Assembly (NCBI RefSeq): GCF_900100045.1
Contig: NZ_FNEA01000019.1
Coordinates: forward strand, 1 to 64,000
Source: Paracoccus denitrificans
GTDB lineage: Bacteria > Pseudomonadota > Alphaproteobacteria > Rhodobacterales > Rhodobacteraceae
Length of the DNA: 64,000 bases
Direction of reading: 5' to 3'
Part shown: positions 15,243-23,807 of the stretch, piece after piece
How positions within the stretch are numbered: position 1 is the first letter of the stretch
Layout of the letters: each line of letters opens with the position of its first letter
The notes under the pieces: model-generated
Database searches by the model: none
What the model saw: the letters and a program-made list of their open reading frames with translations, nothing else
What the model was told of the DNA's origin: nothing
Translations under genes and position numbers: made by a program

Positions 15243-16337
15243 ATGACACTGACCATCGCCGAACTGGCCCGCGCACTCGATGCCCGCCTCTGGGGCGATG
15301 GCAGCCTGATCGTCAACGGCGCGGCCGAGGCCGGCCAGGCAGGAGAGGGCCAGATCGCGCTGGCTACCTCGCCCGCCTATGCCGAGAAGCTCAGCCCCGG
15401 CGGCATGGCCCTGCTGGCCGAGGGGGCCGACCCCGAGGCGCTGGGGCTGCGCGCCGCCATCCTGGTCGGCCGGCCGCGGCTGGCCATGGCCGGGCTGACC
15501 CGTGCCTTCGATCCCGGCCCCGGCATCGCGCCCGGCATCCATCCCAGCGCGGTGATCGACCCGACGGCCGAACTGCCCGAGGACGCCGCCATCGGTCCCT
15601 TCGTGGTCATCGGCCCGCGGGTGCGGATCGGGGCGGGCGCGCGCATCGCCTCGCATGTCTCGATCGGCGCGGATACGGTGATCGGCCGCGACGCGCTGAT
15701 CCATGCCGGCGTCCGCATCGCCCACGGCGTGACCATTGGCGACCGGGTGATCCTGAACCCCGGCGTTTCGCTGGGCGCGGACGGGTTTTCCTTCGTCACG
15801 CCCGAGAAGTCCGGCGTCGAGGAAATCCGCCAGTCCCTGGGCGAGCGGCAGGAGATTCGCCAGCAGCATTGGACCCGCATCCATTCTCTGGGCGGGCTCG
15901 AGATCGACGACGATGTCGAGATCGGCGCCAATTCCACCGTGGACCGCGGCACCATCCGCGCGACCCGGATCGGGCGCGGCACCAAGATCGACAATCTCGT
16001 GCAGGTCGGCCACAATTGCGTGGTGGGCGAGGATTGCCTGCTTTGCGGCCTTGTCGGCGTCGCCGGCTCGGCCCGGATCGGCAATCGCGTGGTGCTGGGC
16101 GGGCAGGTCGGCGTCTCGGACAACATCTTCGTCGGCGACGACGTGATCGCGGGGGGCGCCACCAAGATCTTTACCAACGCCCCCGCAGGCCGCGTGCTGC
16201 TGGGCAGCCCGGCGGTGCGGATGGAGACCCATGTCGAGGCGCAGAAGAACATCCGCCGCCTGCCGCGACTCTATGCGCAGGTGGCCGAGCTTCGCGAAAC
16301 TGTTAAGAAACTGCTCGACAAGGGCGACGTGGAATAG
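15243..16337 (+). CDS. lpxD: UDP-3-O-acylglucosamine N-acyltransferase (LpxD)
   Basis: LpxD transfers a 3-hydroxyacyl chain from acyl-ACP to the amine of UDP-3-O-acylglucosamine in lipid A synthesis. The 364-aa protein has the LpxD N-terminal domain (TIAELARALDARLWGD) and a left-handed beta helix of hexapeptide repeats from about residue 100 (GARIASHVSIGADTVIGRDA). The catalytic-type His is in VQVGHNCVVGE, and there is a helical C-terminus. Downstream genes encode an acyl carrier protein and a ketoacyl synthase rather than the usual fabZ-lpxA-lpxB, so this may be a specialised or second copy. Confidence 0.93.
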   Translation: MTLTIAELARALDARLWGDGSLIVNGAAEAGQAGEGQIALATSPAYAEKLSPGGMALLAEGADPEALGLRAAILVGRPRLAMAGLTRAFDPGPGIAPGIHPSAVIDPTAELPEDAAIGPFVVIGPRVRIGAGARIASHVSIGADTVIGRDALIHAGVRIAHGVTIGDRVILNPGVSLGADGFSFVTPEKSGVEEIRQSLGERQEIRQQHWTRIHSLGGLEIDDDVEIGANSTVDRGTIRATRIGRGTKIDNLVQVGHNCVVGEDCLLCGLVGVAGSARIGNRVVLGGQVGVSDNIFVGDDVIAGGATKIFTNAPAGRVLLGSPAVRMETHVEAQKNIRRLPRLYAQVAELRETVKKLLDKGDVE

Positions 16338-16383
16338 CATTCCCGGGGCAATCGCCCCTGACTGGGACAGAACGGAGGCCGAG

Positions 16384-16644
16384 ATGACAGAAATCCGCGA
16401 CCGCATCATCCAGATCATCGCAGAACAGGCGATGCTGGACCCGTCCGAGCTGAAGCTCGAGATGTCGCCGCAAGAGATCGGCATCGACAGCCTGGGCCTC
16501 GTCGAATCGATCTTCGCCATCGAGGAAGCCTTCGACATCTCGGTGCCCTTCAACGCCAACGAGCCCGAGAAATCCGACTTCGACATCTCGACTCTCGGCG
16601 CCATCATCGGCGCCGTGGAAAAGCTGGTCGCTGAAAAGGCATGA
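16384..16644 (+). CDS. Acyl carrier protein, specialised
   Basis: This 86-aa acidic four-helix ACP has the phosphopantetheine attachment Ser36 in GIDSLGLVES. ATG 16384 follows a GGAGGCCGAG SD. Sequence such as SLGLVESIFAIEEAFDISVP, with a longer C-terminal part, differs from the housekeeping AcpP pattern (DSLDTVEL). Its TGA overlaps the ATG of the ketoacyl synthase, and lpxD lies 46 bp upstream. The context suggests it carries a special acyl chain for lipid A or another glycolipid, comparable in logic to rhizobial AcpXL; this is inference. Confidence 0.92.
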   Translation: MTEIRDRIIQIIAEQAMLDPSELKLEMSPQEIGIDSLGLVESIFAIEEAFDISVPFNANEPEKSDFDISTLGAIIGAVEKLVAEKA

Positions 16645-17990
16645 ACGCCAAGAGGAACAAGGGCGAGAGGCCGCCGAAAACCCCGCGCAAGCCCGGCAAG
16701 GTCAAGGGCAAGGTCAAGAGCGCGACCAAGATGGCCCGCACCATGCTGGGCCGCGTCATCATGGGCCGCCACGCCAACGGCATGCGCCGCGTCGCCATCA
16801 CCGGCATGGGCACCGTCAACGCGCTTGGCCGCGACGTGCCCTCGACGCTGGAGGCGATGCGCGAGGGGCGCTGCGGCATCGGCCCGCTGGATTTCCGCGA
16901 CGTGGACCGGCTGGCGATCCGCATCGGCGGCCAGGTTCGCGACTGGGAGGCCGAGACCTATTTCAATCGCCAGCAGATCGTCCTTTACGACAAGTTCACC
17001 CAGTTCACGCTTCTTGCCGCGCGCGAGGCGGTGGCGCAGTCCGGGCTGGTCTTCGAGGGCGAGCTGGGCCTGCGTTCGGGCGTGGTCCTGGGCACCGCCG
17101 CCGGCGGCATGAACACCTGGGACGAGAATTACCGCACCGTCTATGAAGAGGGGAAGAACCGCGTCCATCCCTTCGTCGTGCCCAAGCTGATGAACAACGC
17201 GGCCTGTTCGCATCTGAGCATGGAATACGGGCTGCTGGGGCCCAGCTTCACCGTGGCGACGGCCTGTGCCAGTTCCAACCACGCCATGGGCCTGGCCTTC
17301 AACATGGTGCGCTCGGGCGCGGCGACGGTCATGCTGACCGGCGGGTCCGAGGCGATGCTGTGCTTTGGCGGCGTCAAGGCGTGGGAGGGGCTGCGCGTCA
17401 TGTCCAAGGACGCCTGCCGGCCGTTCTCGGCCACCCGCAACGGCATGGTGCAGGGCGAGGGCGCGGGTGTTTTCGTCTTCGAGGATTGGGAGCACGCGGT
17501 CGCGCGCGGCGCCGACATCCTGGCCGAGGTGGTGGGCTTTTCCATGTCGGCCGATGCGCAGGACATCGTCATGCCGTCAGCCATCGGCGCCGAGCGCACC
17601 ATCACCGGCGCCATGCTGGACGCGCATATGCGCCCCGACGAGGTCGGCTATATCAACGCCCACGGCACCGGCACGGCGGCGAACGACAAGACGGAATGCG
17701 CCGCGGTGGCCCATGCCTTCGGCCATCACGCCGACCGGCTGATGATCTCGTCCACCAAGTCCATGCACGGCCACCTGATCGGCGGCACCGGCGCGGTCGA
17801 GCTGTTGGCCTGCATCATGGCGCTGCGCGACGGCGTGATCGCGCCGACCATCGGCTATGAGGAGCCGGACCCGGAATGCGCGCTGGACGTGGTGCCGAAC
17901 GAGGCGCGCGAGGCCAGGGTCGAGGCGGTGCTGTCCAACGCCTTCGCCTTCGGCGGGCTGAACGCGGTGATCGCACTGCGCAAGGCGTGA
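16641..17990 (+). CDS. Beta-ketoacyl-ACP synthase (KAS I/II, FabF-like) with basic N-terminal extension
   Basis: This condensing enzyme of 449 aa elongates acyl-ACP with malonyl-ACP. The thiolase fold starts near residue 49 (RRVAITGMGTVNALGRDVPS). Catalytic residues are Cys209 in TACASSNHAMG, His341 in NAHGTGTAAND, Lys373 and His378 in STKSMHGHLIGGTG. The first 45 residues are a Lys/Arg-rich extension (RPPKTPRKPGKVKGKVKSAT) absent from ordinary FabF. The ATG overlaps the ACP stop, so tight coupling with the dedicated ACP is likely. The exact product chain is unknown. Confidence 0.93.
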   Translation: MNAKRNKGERPPKTPRKPGKVKGKVKSATKMARTMLGRVIMGRHANGMRRVAITGMGTVNALGRDVPSTLEAMREGRCGIGPLDFRDVDRLAIRIGGQVRDWEAETYFNRQQIVLYDKFTQFTLLAAREAVAQSGLVFEGELGLRSGVVLGTAAGGMNTWDENYRTVYEEGKNRVHPFVVPKLMNNAACSHLSMEYGLLGPSFTVATACASSNHAMGLAFNMVRSGAATVMLTGGSEAMLCFGGVKAWEGLRVMSKDACRPFSATRNGMVQGEGAGVFVFEDWEHAVARGADILAEVVGFSMSADAQDIVMPSAIGAERTITGAMLDAHMRPDEVGYINAHGTGTAANDKTECAAVAHAFGHHADRLMISSTKSMHGHLIGGTGAVELLACIMALRDGVIAPTIGYEEPDPECALDVVPNEAREARVEAVLSNAFAFGGLNAVIALRKA

Positions 17991-18081
17991 CGCCATCATT
18001 GCATGAGCGATCAATGCCTTGCCATGGAAATCTCCAGGCTTTCCAGGTCGGGCTGTGAACCCACCCTTCGGCTCCGGCCTA

Positions 18082-19308
18082 TTACCGCGCCACCTCGCGC
18101 GGGCGCAGCATCAGCCACAACAGCGCACCCCCCGCCAGCACCAGGAAGGGCAGCATGGCCAGGTTGACCGCGTTCCAGCCCGCCTGGGTCGAGCCGCCCA
18201 TGCAGTTCATCAGCCCGCCCGAGGACAGCGAGGCCAGGAACACCCCGCCGAAGACCACGGCGTCGTTCAGGCCCTGCACCCGCTCGCGCTCCTCGGGGCG
18301 ATAGGCGCGGGTCAGCATGGCGGTGGCCCCGATATAGCCGAAGTTCCAGCCCAGCCCGAGCAGGATCATGGCGATGAAGAAATGCGCGAGATCGACCCCC
18401 GACAGCGCCACCGCCCCGGCGCCAGCCAGGATCGCAAGTCCGACCATGACGATGCGCGTGGCACCGAAGCGGGCGATCAGGTGGCCGGTAAAGAACGAGG
18501 GCGCGAACATCGCCAGCACATGGCCCGAGACGATATTGGCCGCGTCCGCCGTCGCAAACCCGCAGCCCACCACGGCCAGCGGGGCCGAGGTCATCACGAG
18601 GTTCATCAGCGCATAGGACACCATGCCGCAGATCATCGCCACGGCGATCTGCGGCACGCGCAAGAGTTCGCCCAGCGGCCGGCCCTCGGTCTGGCCGCGG
18701 ACGGGGGCGGGCGGTTTCGGAATGTCCAGAAAGGCGAAGAGCACCGGCCCCAGCAGGTTCAGCCCGATGATCGCGGCATAGGTGGCCAGGAAGGGGATGG
18801 CGGTCACATCCGCTGTCAGCCGCACCAGGAACGGGCCGGTGAAGGCGGCGGCAAGCCCGCCCGCCAGCACCCAGGAAATCGCGCGCGACTGGAACTCGGG
18901 CGGCGCGCAATCGGTGGCGGCAAAGCGGAAAAAGCCCTGCGCCGCCATATAGACGCCGGTGAAAAGCGCGCTGGCGGTGAACAGCCAGAAATTACCGCTG
19001 GCCAGCCCATAGGCGGCGATGGCCGCCCCCAGCGCCGCCGAGCCGCAGGACAGGAGGAACCCCGCCCGCCGCCCGTGCCGGCGCATGAAGCCCGACAGAG
19101 GCCGGGCAGAGAGCGCCGATCCCAGGATCATCATCGACAAGGGCAGGGTGGCGATGCAGGGGTTCGGGCTCAGCATCTGGCCGGCCAGACCGCCGACGAT
19201 GAAGATCATCGACATCTGCGCCCCAAGCAACGCCTGTGCCAGCAAGAGCACGATGACGTTGCGCCGGGCGCGGCGCATCGGGTCGGTCTCGGCCAGGGTC
19301 ATCGCCAT
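18082..19308 (-). CDS. MFS transporter
   Basis: This approximately 408-aa protein has 12 predicted hydrophobic segments and the MFS pattern (SARPLSGFMRRHGRRAGFLL in the loop between TM2 and TM3). The second half repeats the motif as GHLIARFGATRIVMVG. ATG 19308 lies 7 bp after the eda stop, so the two are co-transcribed. The upstream extension of the frame overlaps eda and is rejected. Substrate is unknown; linkage to an Entner-Doudoroff enzyme hints at sugar-acid transport but is weak evidence. Confidence 0.88.
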   Translation of the reverse strand: MAMTLAETDPMRRARRNVIVLLLAQALLGAQMSMIFIVGGLAGQMLSPNPCIATLPLSMMILGSALSARPLSGFMRRHGRRAGFLLSCGSAALGAAIAAYGLASGNFWLFTASALFTGVYMAAQGFFRFAATDCAPPEFQSRAISWVLAGGLAAAFTGPFLVRLTADVTAIPFLATYAAIIGLNLLGPVLFAFLDIPKPPAPVRGQTEGRPLGELLRVPQIAVAMICGMVSYALMNLVMTSAPLAVVGCGFATADAANIVSGHVLAMFAPSFFTGHLIARFGATRIVMVGLAILAGAGAVALSGVDLAHFFIAMILLGLGWNFGYIGATAMLTRAYRPEERERVQGLNDAVVFGGVFLASLSSGGLMNCMGGSTQAGWNAVNLAMLPFLVLAGGALLWLMLRPREVAR

Positions 19309-19315
19309 GGCGGGG

Positions 19316-19954
19316 CTAGCGCAGGGTGCGCGCGTCGCGGGCGCGGGATTCGATCGCCGCCCAATCGCCGGCGGCCACATCAGCATCCGGCGCGATCCAG
19401 CTGCCGCCGACGCAGATCACGTTCGGCAGCGCTAGGTAGTCGGGGGCGTTCTGCAAGGTCACGCCGCCGGTCGGGCAAAAGCTGACCTGCGGCAGCGGCC
19501 CGGCCAGCGATTTCAGCGATTTTGCGCCGCCCGCCGCCTCGGCCGGAAAGAACTTCAGCATGGAAAAGCCCATTTCCATCGCCCGCATCACCTCGGATGC
19601 GGTGACGGCGCCGGGCAGGAGGGGCAGGCCGATATCCTCGCAGGCGCGCACCAGCCGCTCGGTCGCGCCCGGCGAGACGGCGAAGCTGGCGCCGGCATCC
19701 TTCGCGCGTTTGGCGTCGTCGGGTGTCAGCACCGTGCCCGCGCCGACATGGCCGCCCGGCACCTTGGACATTTCGCCGATCACCTGCAATGCGGCGGGGG
19801 TGCGCAGGGTCACCTCCAGCACCGGCAGGCCGCCGGCGACCAGCGCCGTCGCCAACCCTTCGGCGCGGGTCGCGTCGCCGACCACCAGGACCGGGATGAC
19901 CGGGGCGAGTTCGCAAAGCGCGCGGGTCTTCTGGGACTGTTGTTCGGGGGTCAT
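19316..19954 (-). CDS. eda: 2-dehydro-3-deoxy-phosphogluconate aldolase (KDPG/KHG aldolase)
   Basis: Eda cleaves KDPG to pyruvate and glyceraldehyde 3-phosphate, the last step of the Entner-Doudoroff pathway; some homologues also act on 4-hydroxy-2-oxoglutarate. The 212-aa class I aldolase has Glu47 in LEVTLRTP, the Schiff-base Lys134 in SMLKFFPAEAAGG, and the phosphate-binding CPTGGVT. ATG 19954 is chosen because the long upstream frame has no family similarity and reads as low-complexity Arg/Ala. An MFS gene follows at once. The edd gene is not in the window. Confidence 0.95.
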   Translation of the reverse strand: MTPEQQSQKTRALCELAPVIPVLVVGDATRAEGLATALVAGGLPVLEVTLRTPAALQVIGEMSKVPGGHVGAGTVLTPDDAKRAKDAGASFAVSPGATERLVRACEDIGLPLLPGAVTASEVMRAMEMGFSMLKFFPAEAAGGAKSLKSLAGPLPQVSFCPTGGVTLQNAPDYLALPNVICVGGSWIAPDADVAAGDWAAIESRARDARTLR

Positions 19955-20138
19955 GGCGGGCCTCGTTCTTGCGGAAAACTCGCGGCAGGTTGCGCTTTTC
20001 CGCGCGGCTACGCAAGGGTGTGTGTTAGCGTTAACTGAGGGCTGGCGCATGGAGACGCCGGAGCAGGGGGCTGTCCGCCCCCTCTTGCGGCTTGCGCCGC
20101 AATTCACTCCCGAGGGTATTTCGGCAACGGAAAGCCCG

Positions 20139-20759
20139 TCAGCCGCCGAAACTGCTGCGCCCGCCCGAGCGCGCGGTGGCCGAGGCGCCGAAGCCGCCGC
20201 GCTGGCTGACCTGCGCGGCCGACATCGGCGGCTTGCCGAGGGTCGAGGGCGCGCGCTGAAAGGTCGCGGCCGGCACCTTGCCCGCGCCACGGTTGCTGGC
20301 GAAGCTCTGGTCGCCCTTGGGCGTGGAAAAGCGGCCGTCCGCCGTGCGCACCATCGGCTGCGACGAGATGCCGCCGCCGCGCGACAGCATCGAGCCCATC
20401 ATGTAGCCGACCAGCAGCGGCATGAAGGAAAAGCCGCCGCCCGAGTTCTGCGCCTCCTGGGTCTGGGCCGGATCGCCGCCGCAATTGCCGGCGCCGTGTT
20501 CTTGTTCGCAAAGTTCCCTGGATTCGTAGCGCGGGGCGGTTTCAAGGAATTCCTGCTGGGCGGCGGCGAAGTTCTTGCGGCAGTCCTCTTCGGTGAACCA
20601 CAGCGTTTCCTGCTTGCTGGCGGCGATGCAGCTTTCCAGGTCGGGAAAGCTTTGCGCGTCCATCCGGTCGTCCTCGCAGCCGGCGAGCGCCAGGGTCGCG
20701 GTTCCGGCCAGCACCAGCGCGACATGGCGCGAGCGTTTGCGGGGGAGGCGTTCGGTCAT
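20139..20759 (-). CDS. DUF1190 (YgiB-like) lipoprotein
   Basis: This 206-aa protein has a signal with a lipobox-like LALAGCEDD, so it is probably a lipoprotein. The conserved DUF1190 part contains paired Cys residues (DLESCIAASKQETLWFTEED, LCEQEHGAGNCGGD). A glycine- and serine-rich tail with low complexity follows (GGFGASATARSGGRSSFGG). Its start lies 2 bp after the stop of the ATP-grasp gene. YgiB and YgiC are also neighbours in enterobacteria, so the pairing is conserved; the function is not established. Confidence 0.88.
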   Translation of the reverse strand: MTERLPRKRSRHVALVLAGTATLALAGCEDDRMDAQSFPDLESCIAASKQETLWFTEEDCRKNFAAAQQEFLETAPRYESRELCEQEHGAGNCGGDPAQTQEAQNSGGGFSFMPLLVGYMMGSMLSRGGGISSQPMVRTADGRFSTPKGDQSFASNRGAGKVPAATFQRAPSTLGKPPMSAAQVSQRGGFGASATARSGGRSSFGG

Positions 20760-20761
20760 GG

Positions 20762-21985
20762 TCAGCCCTCGATGAAATGCGGCTTGAACCGCGACAGGTT
20801 GTGGGTGATGGGCGAGCGGTCCTCGCGCAGGCCGAGGCCGCAGCAGTTCTCGCCGACGATCCAGGCGCCGAGCACCGGGCGGAAGCCGCCGAAATCCGGC
20901 AGCCGGGCAAGGCCCTGCACGATCATCGGATGGTGCGAATAGCTGTCGTCGCCGGTGCGCGCCGCCTCGCGGCCGCCTTCGTGGATCACCACCCCTGCGC
21001 CTTCGCGCGAGAAGATAGGCTTGGTGACGTGACCCAGCGCCAGTGTTTCCCGCGCCGCCTCGAAAGCCTGAGCCGCCTCGGGGGCGGGATTGCCGCCGGT
21101 CAGCGCATCCTGCACATCCGCAAGGAAGAAGGCGGGCAGCAGGTTCGGGTGGCCGGGGAACATCTGCCACAAGAGCGGCAGGATGCCCTTGTTCGACAGG
21201 ACCGCCTTCCAGGGCGGCTCGATGAAGCGGGTGCCGGAGCTTTGCAGATGCGCGGCGAACTCGTCGCGCAGCATGTCCTCCCACGGATAGAGCTTGAAGA
21301 GCGTGCCGATGACGCGGGACTGGTCGTCGGCGAACTGGCCCTCTTCGGTCAGGCCGATCTGGGAAAGCGCGGTGAAATGCGCGCCCAGGCCCGCCTCGCG
21401 CGCCGCCCAGGCCAGGGTCTCGACGGTGGCGTAATCCTCGGGGTTGTCGGGATCGGCGGCGAAATGCACCTCTTCGCCGTCGGGGCAAATCTGCGTCCAG
21501 CGCGCCACGATCGCCTCGTGGATGCTGTTGAACTGGTCGGCATCGGCGTCGAGCACGCCCGCAGCCTGCTGCTGTTCGAACCAGAGCCACTGGAAGCTGG
21601 CGGATTCGTAAAGCGAGGTCGGCGTGTCGGCATTGTATTCCAGCAGCCTGGCCGGCCCGTTGCCGTCATAGGCCAGGTCCATGCGGCCATAAAGCTCGGG
21701 CTCGCCCCGTGACCAGCTGGCGGCGATCAGGTCCCAGTGCTGGCGGGGGATGTCGAGCCGGGTCAGCCAGGCCTCGTCGCGCACGGCGCGGTCCACCGCC
21801 TCGCGGCACAGCGCATGCAGTTCGGTGGCGGGGGCTTCGATATCCTCCTCGATCTCGCGCAGGGTGAAGCGATAGGCGCTGGTCTCGTCCCAATAGGGCT
21901 CGCCGCCCATGTCGGCGAAGGTGAAGCCCAGTTCCTCGGCCTTGTCGCGCCAGCCGGGCCGCTCGGGAAGGGTGCGTTTTTCCAT
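20762..21985 (-). CDS. Glutathionylspermidine synthase family ATP-grasp protein (YgiC/YjfC-like)
   Basis: This 407-aa protein matches the C-terminal synthetase domain of glutathionylspermidine synthase (GSP_synth): RPGWRDKAEELGFTFADMGG at the start, LLEYNADTPTSLYESASFQW as the ATP-grasp substrate loop, and KPIFSREGAGVVI for ATP binding. The amidase domain of bifunctional GspS is absent. It is followed 2 bp later by a DUF1190 lipoprotein gene. YgiC-type enzymes have an ATP-grasp fold but an unproven substrate, probably a peptide-amine ligation. Confidence 0.92.
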   Translation of the reverse strand: MEKRTLPERPGWRDKAEELGFTFADMGGEPYWDETSAYRFTLREIEEDIEAPATELHALCREAVDRAVRDEAWLTRLDIPRQHWDLIAASWSRGEPELYGRMDLAYDGNGPARLLEYNADTPTSLYESASFQWLWFEQQQAAGVLDADADQFNSIHEAIVARWTQICPDGEEVHFAADPDNPEDYATVETLAWAAREAGLGAHFTALSQIGLTEEGQFADDQSRVIGTLFKLYPWEDMLRDEFAAHLQSSGTRFIEPPWKAVLSNKGILPLLWQMFPGHPNLLPAFFLADVQDALTGGNPAPEAAQAFEAARETLALGHVTKPIFSREGAGVVIHEGGREAARTGDDSYSHHPMIVQGLARLPDFGGFRPVLGAWIVGENCCGLGLREDRSPITHNLSRFKPHFIEG

Positions 21986-22190
21986 GGTCTCTCCTTCAGC
22001 CCGAGATAGGACGGGCGCACGGCCCGGCGCAAGCCTCGGGCGGCGATTTTCCCCGCCGGCCGGGCTTGCGCATCATCGGCACTGCCCGGCCGGCGCGGAA
22101 CGCGGGGCTTGCGGCAAGCCTTGCTTCGTGCCAATCTGCTACCATTCCAGTCCCGCGAACGACGGGACGCGACAACAGGGATGTCCCATC

Positions 22191-23804
22191 ATGCAGAACC
22201 GTTTTCCGCTTCGCGCGCTGCTCCTGGCCTCGGCCGTGTCCTTGGCCGCGCCGATGACCCTGACCGTGACCGCGGCGCAGGCCGAGACGCCCGCCGACAC
22301 GCTGGTCATCGCCCATCAGATCGACGACATCATCAGCCTCGATCCCGGGCAGAGCTTCGAATTCTCGGGTCAGGACGTGGTGCACAGCCTTTACGACCGG
22401 CTGGTGGATTTCGATCCGCTGGACCTGAACGCCGGGATCAAGCCCAGCCTGGCCGAAAGCTGGGAGGTCAGCGAGGACGGCAAGACCATCACCCTGACCA
22501 TGCGCGAGGGCGTGACGTTCCAGTCCGGCAACCCGGTCCGGGCCGAGGATGCCGCCTGGTCGCTGCAACGCGCCGTCAAGCTGAACAAGTCGCCGGCCTT
22601 CATCCTGAACCAGTTCGGCTTTACCGCCGAGAACGTGGACGAGCGCGTGACCTTCGACGGCAACCGGGTGATCCTGCAACTGGACCAGCCCTATGCGCAA
22701 AGCTTCGTGCTGAACTGCCTTGCCTCCGAGGTCGGCTCGGTCATCGACAAGGAAACCGCCATGAGCCATGCCGAGGGCGAGGATTTCGGCAATGCCTGGC
22801 TGTCCACCAACGGCGCGGGCTCGGGTCCCTACGCCCTGGGCGCGTGGCGGCCGAACGAGGCGGTGCAACTGGTCGCCAATCCCGATTATTGGCAGGGCGC
22901 GCCGACGATGGCCCGGGTGATCGTGCGGCACGTCCAGGAAAGCAGCGCCCAGCGGCTGCTGCTGGAGCAGGGCGATGTCGACGTGGCGCGCAACCTGACG
23001 CCGACCGATGTCGAGGGCGTCGCCGGCAATGAGCGGCTGAAGGTCCTGGACGAGCTGCGCGGCCGCATCCTCTACATGGGGCTGAGCCAGAAGGACCCGC
23101 TGCTGTCCAGGCCCGAGATGGTCGAGGCGATGAAATACCTGATCGACTACGCGGGCATGGAATCGAGCTTTCTCAAGGGCCAGTGGAAGGTGCACCAGAA
23201 CTTCCTGCCCGAGGGCTATCTGGGTGCCGCGGACGAAAATCCCTGGAGCTATGACATCGAGAAGGCTCGCCAGATCCTGACCGATGCCGGCATTACCTCG
23301 GGCACCGTCAAGACCATCGTGCGCGACATCCGCGAATATGTCGATGCGGCCCAGACCCTGCAAGCCGCCATGGCCCAGGTCGGGCTGACGCTGGAAATCC
23401 AGCAGATGACCGGGGCGCAGGTGCTTGACGCCTATCGCGCGCGGCAGGTGCCGATCTTCATCGGCGAATGGGGGCCGGATTACGCCGATCCGAACACCAA
23501 TGCCTCGACCTTTGCTCATAACCCCAACAACGCCGACGATGCCGGGCTGTCGCAGCTGGCATGGCGCAACAGCTGGGCGGTGCCGCAAGAGATGAACCAG
23601 GCCGTCGAGGCCGCCACGCTGGAGGGCGATACCGACAAGCGCGTGCAGATGTATCTGGACATCCAGAGCCAGTATCGCGAGATCGCGCCGATCATCCCGA
23701 TGTTCCAGAAGATCGAGCAGGTGGTGCTGCAGCAGAACGTGCAGAACTGGACCTCGGGCGGCTCGGTCACCTCGGTCAATTATCGTCAGGTGACGAAGGA
23801 ATAA
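22191..23804 (+). CDS. ABC transporter substrate-binding protein, peptide/nickel family 5
   Basis: This 537-aa periplasmic protein captures the substrate of the importer encoded just downstream. It has a signal peptide (RALLLASAVSLAAPMTLTVT), the family-5 signature region (SLAESWEVSEDGKTITLTMR), and the typical C-terminal lobe with GEWGPDYADPNTNASTFAHN. It belongs to the DppA/OppA/NikA superfamily, so di- or oligopeptides or other amines are possible. ATG 22191 gives a normal leader. It heads a five-gene operon with four bases to the first permease. Confidence 0.93.
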   Translation: MQNRFPLRALLLASAVSLAAPMTLTVTAAQAETPADTLVIAHQIDDIISLDPGQSFEFSGQDVVHSLYDRLVDFDPLDLNAGIKPSLAESWEVSEDGKTITLTMREGVTFQSGNPVRAEDAAWSLQRAVKLNKSPAFILNQFGFTAENVDERVTFDGNRVILQLDQPYAQSFVLNCLASEVGSVIDKETAMSHAEGEDFGNAWLSTNGAGSGPYALGAWRPNEAVQLVANPDYWQGAPTMARVIVRHVQESSAQRLLLEQGDVDVARNLTPTDVEGVAGNERLKVLDELRGRILYMGLSQKDPLLSRPEMVEAMKYLIDYAGMESSFLKGQWKVHQNFLPEGYLGAADENPWSYDIEKARQILTDAGITSGTVKTIVRDIREYVDAAQTLQAAMAQVGLTLEIQQMTGAQVLDAYRARQVPIFIGEWGPDYADPNTNASTFAHNPNNADDAGLSQLAWRNSWAVPQEMNQAVEAATLEGDTDKRVQMYLDIQSQYREIAPIIPMFQKIEQVVLQQNVQNWTSGGSVTSVNYRQVTKE

Positions 23805-23807
23805 GGC

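Noticed and set aside
15144..17495. 783-aa minus-strand open frame opposite lpxD and the ketoacyl synthase
   Set aside because: It is a GC-skew shadow: it reads through three well-supported plus-strand genes and has a His/Arg/Ala-rich low-complexity composition.
18019..19485. 488-aa plus-strand open frame opposite the MFS transporter and eda
   Set aside because: The composition is Arg/Gln/His-rich low complexity, typical of the antisense of membrane protein genes, and both minus-strand genes are clear.
19955..20290. N-terminal extension of the KDPG aldolase frame
   Set aside because: The extra residues are Arg/Ser/Pro-rich with no similarity to aldolases, and ATG 19954 gives the family-typical start.
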